This document shows, in pieces, positions 22,894 through 24,131 of a DNA stretch of 24,131 bases (within the stretch, counting starts at the first letter, position 1; every line of letters begins with the position of its first letter). Source of the stretch: CAYIFC01 sp964362645 (GTDB lineage Bacteria; Patescibacteriota; Minisyncoccia; Phycocordibacterales; JACOZG01); contig CAYIFC010000006.1 in the NCBI GenBank assembly GCA_964362645.1, positions 1 through 24,131 of the forward strand, written 5' to 3'. The notes beneath the pieces are model-generated. The model ran no database searches. It saw only the letters and a program-made list of their open reading frames with translations, and was not told the DNA's origin. A program made the translations under genes and the position numbers.

Positions 22894-23023
22894 TCCTGAT
22901 GCTGATGGCCAGTTCTCGCACGCGCCGATCCTCAACCACAACGACGACCACCTCAAGTTCGACACGAACGATGTCGACAAGGCTAACGCGCGCTATGGCT
23001 CGGCTTCTGGTCTTGTTCCGAAG
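22894..23023 (+). repeat. DGR template repeat (TR)
   Basis: The 130-nt template of the variable repeat contains 28 adenines, 17 of which are changed in VR. Read in the VR frame it gives Asp, Asn, His and Lys codons (GAC, AAC, CAC, AAG) at the variable sites, the usual A-rich codon choice of template repeats. Upstream similarity is lost except for a shared GATGAG, with an extra 7 nt and a TAG stop in TR, so TR seems derived from a copy of the target gene end. Confidence 0.95.
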
Positions 23024-23036
23024 ATCTCTTTATCAG

Positions 23037-23068
23037 AAAAGGCACTCTTTTACTCATGAGTGCCTTTT
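23037..23068. terminator. Bidirectional terminator between TR and avd
   Basis: A perfect 11-bp stem (AAAAGGCACTC at 23037-23047 with GAGTGCCTTTT at 23058-23068) and a 10-nt loop. T runs follow on both strands (TGTTTTTAG on plus, TTTTCT on minus). It would end the template RNA from the left and the avd mRNA from the right. Confidence 0.85.
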
Positions 23069-23075
23069 CCTGTTT

Positions 23076-23421
23076 TTAGTTAGTGTTTGACCGAATCCAA
23101 CCTCCGAGCATTCGTCCAGTCTCGTCAATCAATTCTTGGAGGGCAATATATTGCTTCATGTTGAAAGTTTTGGTGTCTTTCATTAGTCGAATGATGAAGC
23201 GGAGTGTATTGAGTTTAAGACTGGCTTTTTCTAAAATTTCGACTTTTCGGTTTTTGTTGGTGTAACTAGCTTCAATCAGAAGCTCCACTACATTTAAGAT
23301 TAAATTAGAGCCTTTTTCGTATATGATAAAACGCTCTGGTTTTGGTACTATTCGGTGATAACTGTGAAAGGTTTTATAAAGATCGAAGGTTATTTTAAGG
23401 ATCGGAATATCTAATTGATTC

Positions 23422-23423
<2 letters not shown>
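23076..23423 (-). CDS. avd: Avd-like DGR accessory protein (four-helix bundle)
   Basis: The 115-residue basic protein is predicted to be four helices. It matches the Avd/S23-like family by length and by hallmark segments: an N terminus of short type (MNQLDIPILK), LNVVELLIEASYTNK in helix 2, EKASLKLNTLRFIIRLMKD in helix 3, and the ending LIDETGRMLGGWIRS. Avd forms a pentamer that binds the template RNA and RT and is needed for mutagenic copying. Unusually for a DGR it lies on the strand opposite to RT and TR, and its ATG overlaps the RT ATG in CATG. Minus-strand TATAAA lies 5 nt before the ATG, inside RT. Confidence 0.88.

Positions 23424-24131
<708 letters not shown>

Larger units (their letters stand above)
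22621..23068 (+). ncRNA. DGR template RNA region (gene-free, hairpin-rich)
   Basis: The stretch between the target gene and avd (22530-23075) has no credible protein gene. It holds the template repeat plus about 270 nt of upstream sequence with many small perfect stems: TAGTAATT/AATTACTA (22644-22651 with 22676-22683) around CCTGTC/GACAGG (22660-22665 with 22670-22675), TTTCTC/GAGAAA (22695-22710), TCCCGA/TCGGGA (22721-22744), ACTCT/AGAGT (22789-22801), TCTTGTT/AACAAGA (22834-22850) and CCACC/GGTGG (22852-22871). It ends in a perfect hairpin at 23037-23068. This is what a structured DGR template RNA would look like. Its exact ends cannot be told from sequence. Confidence 0.6.

Noticed and set aside
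22868..23059. A 63-residue open frame across the template repeat
   Set aside because: It is open because TR copies part of the target gene; it has no start signal and its A-rich codons are those of a template, so it is not a gene.

Overview
The window looks like part of a Candidate Phyla Radiation (Patescibacteria) chromosome. This is inference from several traits: small densely packed genes, a diversity-generating retroelement (DGR) whose target resembles the CPR type, SipW/TasA-type secreted proteins, CPR-like M14 and metallopeptidase families, and many start codons placed 5-7 nt after a TATAAT-like box (leaderless mRNAs). TGA is used as an ordinary stop, so recoded-TGA lineages are unlikely.

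Layout. 1-3955: a tight operon of a small membrane-anchored protein, a MacA-like adaptor, a MacB-type ATPase and a MacB/FtsX-type permease, i.e. a tripartite-style ABC exporter. 3999-7066: a winged-helix regulator, a HELWH putative metalloprotease, a YdeI-like protein, a SanA/YdcF-like membrane protein and a winged-helix/HATPase/STAS-like fusion regulator. 7056-7109 holds a scrap resembling the start of the HELWH gene. 7106-7597 (minus): a VIT1/CCC1-like transporter. 7654-9984: two tandem M14-carboxypeptidase paralogues, the first without key catalytic residues, plus a small serine hydrolase. 10067-12711: purB and a formyltransferase-only PurH, each with its own terminator. 12810-13785: a YgjP-like metalloprotease, a cupin and a six-cysteine mini-protein, all with -10 boxes close to the start. 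14030-19705: a SipW signal peptidase and its likely clients (two TasA-like proteins, a lamin-tail protein, a membrane-anchored surface protein), which would build an extracellular layer or fibre. 19710-21395: a PIF1/RecD-type helicase.

The most striking part is 21436-24131, a DGR. It has a variable protein gene with a C-terminal variable repeat (VR, 22379-22508), a template repeat (TR, 22894-23023) in a 546-nt non-coding region rich in hairpins, an Avd-like four-helix-bundle gene on the minus strand, and a reverse transcriptase (RT) running off the window. Over 130 aligned positions VR and TR differ at 17, and every one is an adenine in TR. Two features are unusual. The RT frame is broken by a 29-nt GA dinucleotide tract between motifs 3 and 4, and loss of one GA unit would restore it, so RT may be phase-variable (or the tract mis-assembled). 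The avd and RT start codons overlap head-to-head in a single CATG, each with a -10-like box inside the other gene.
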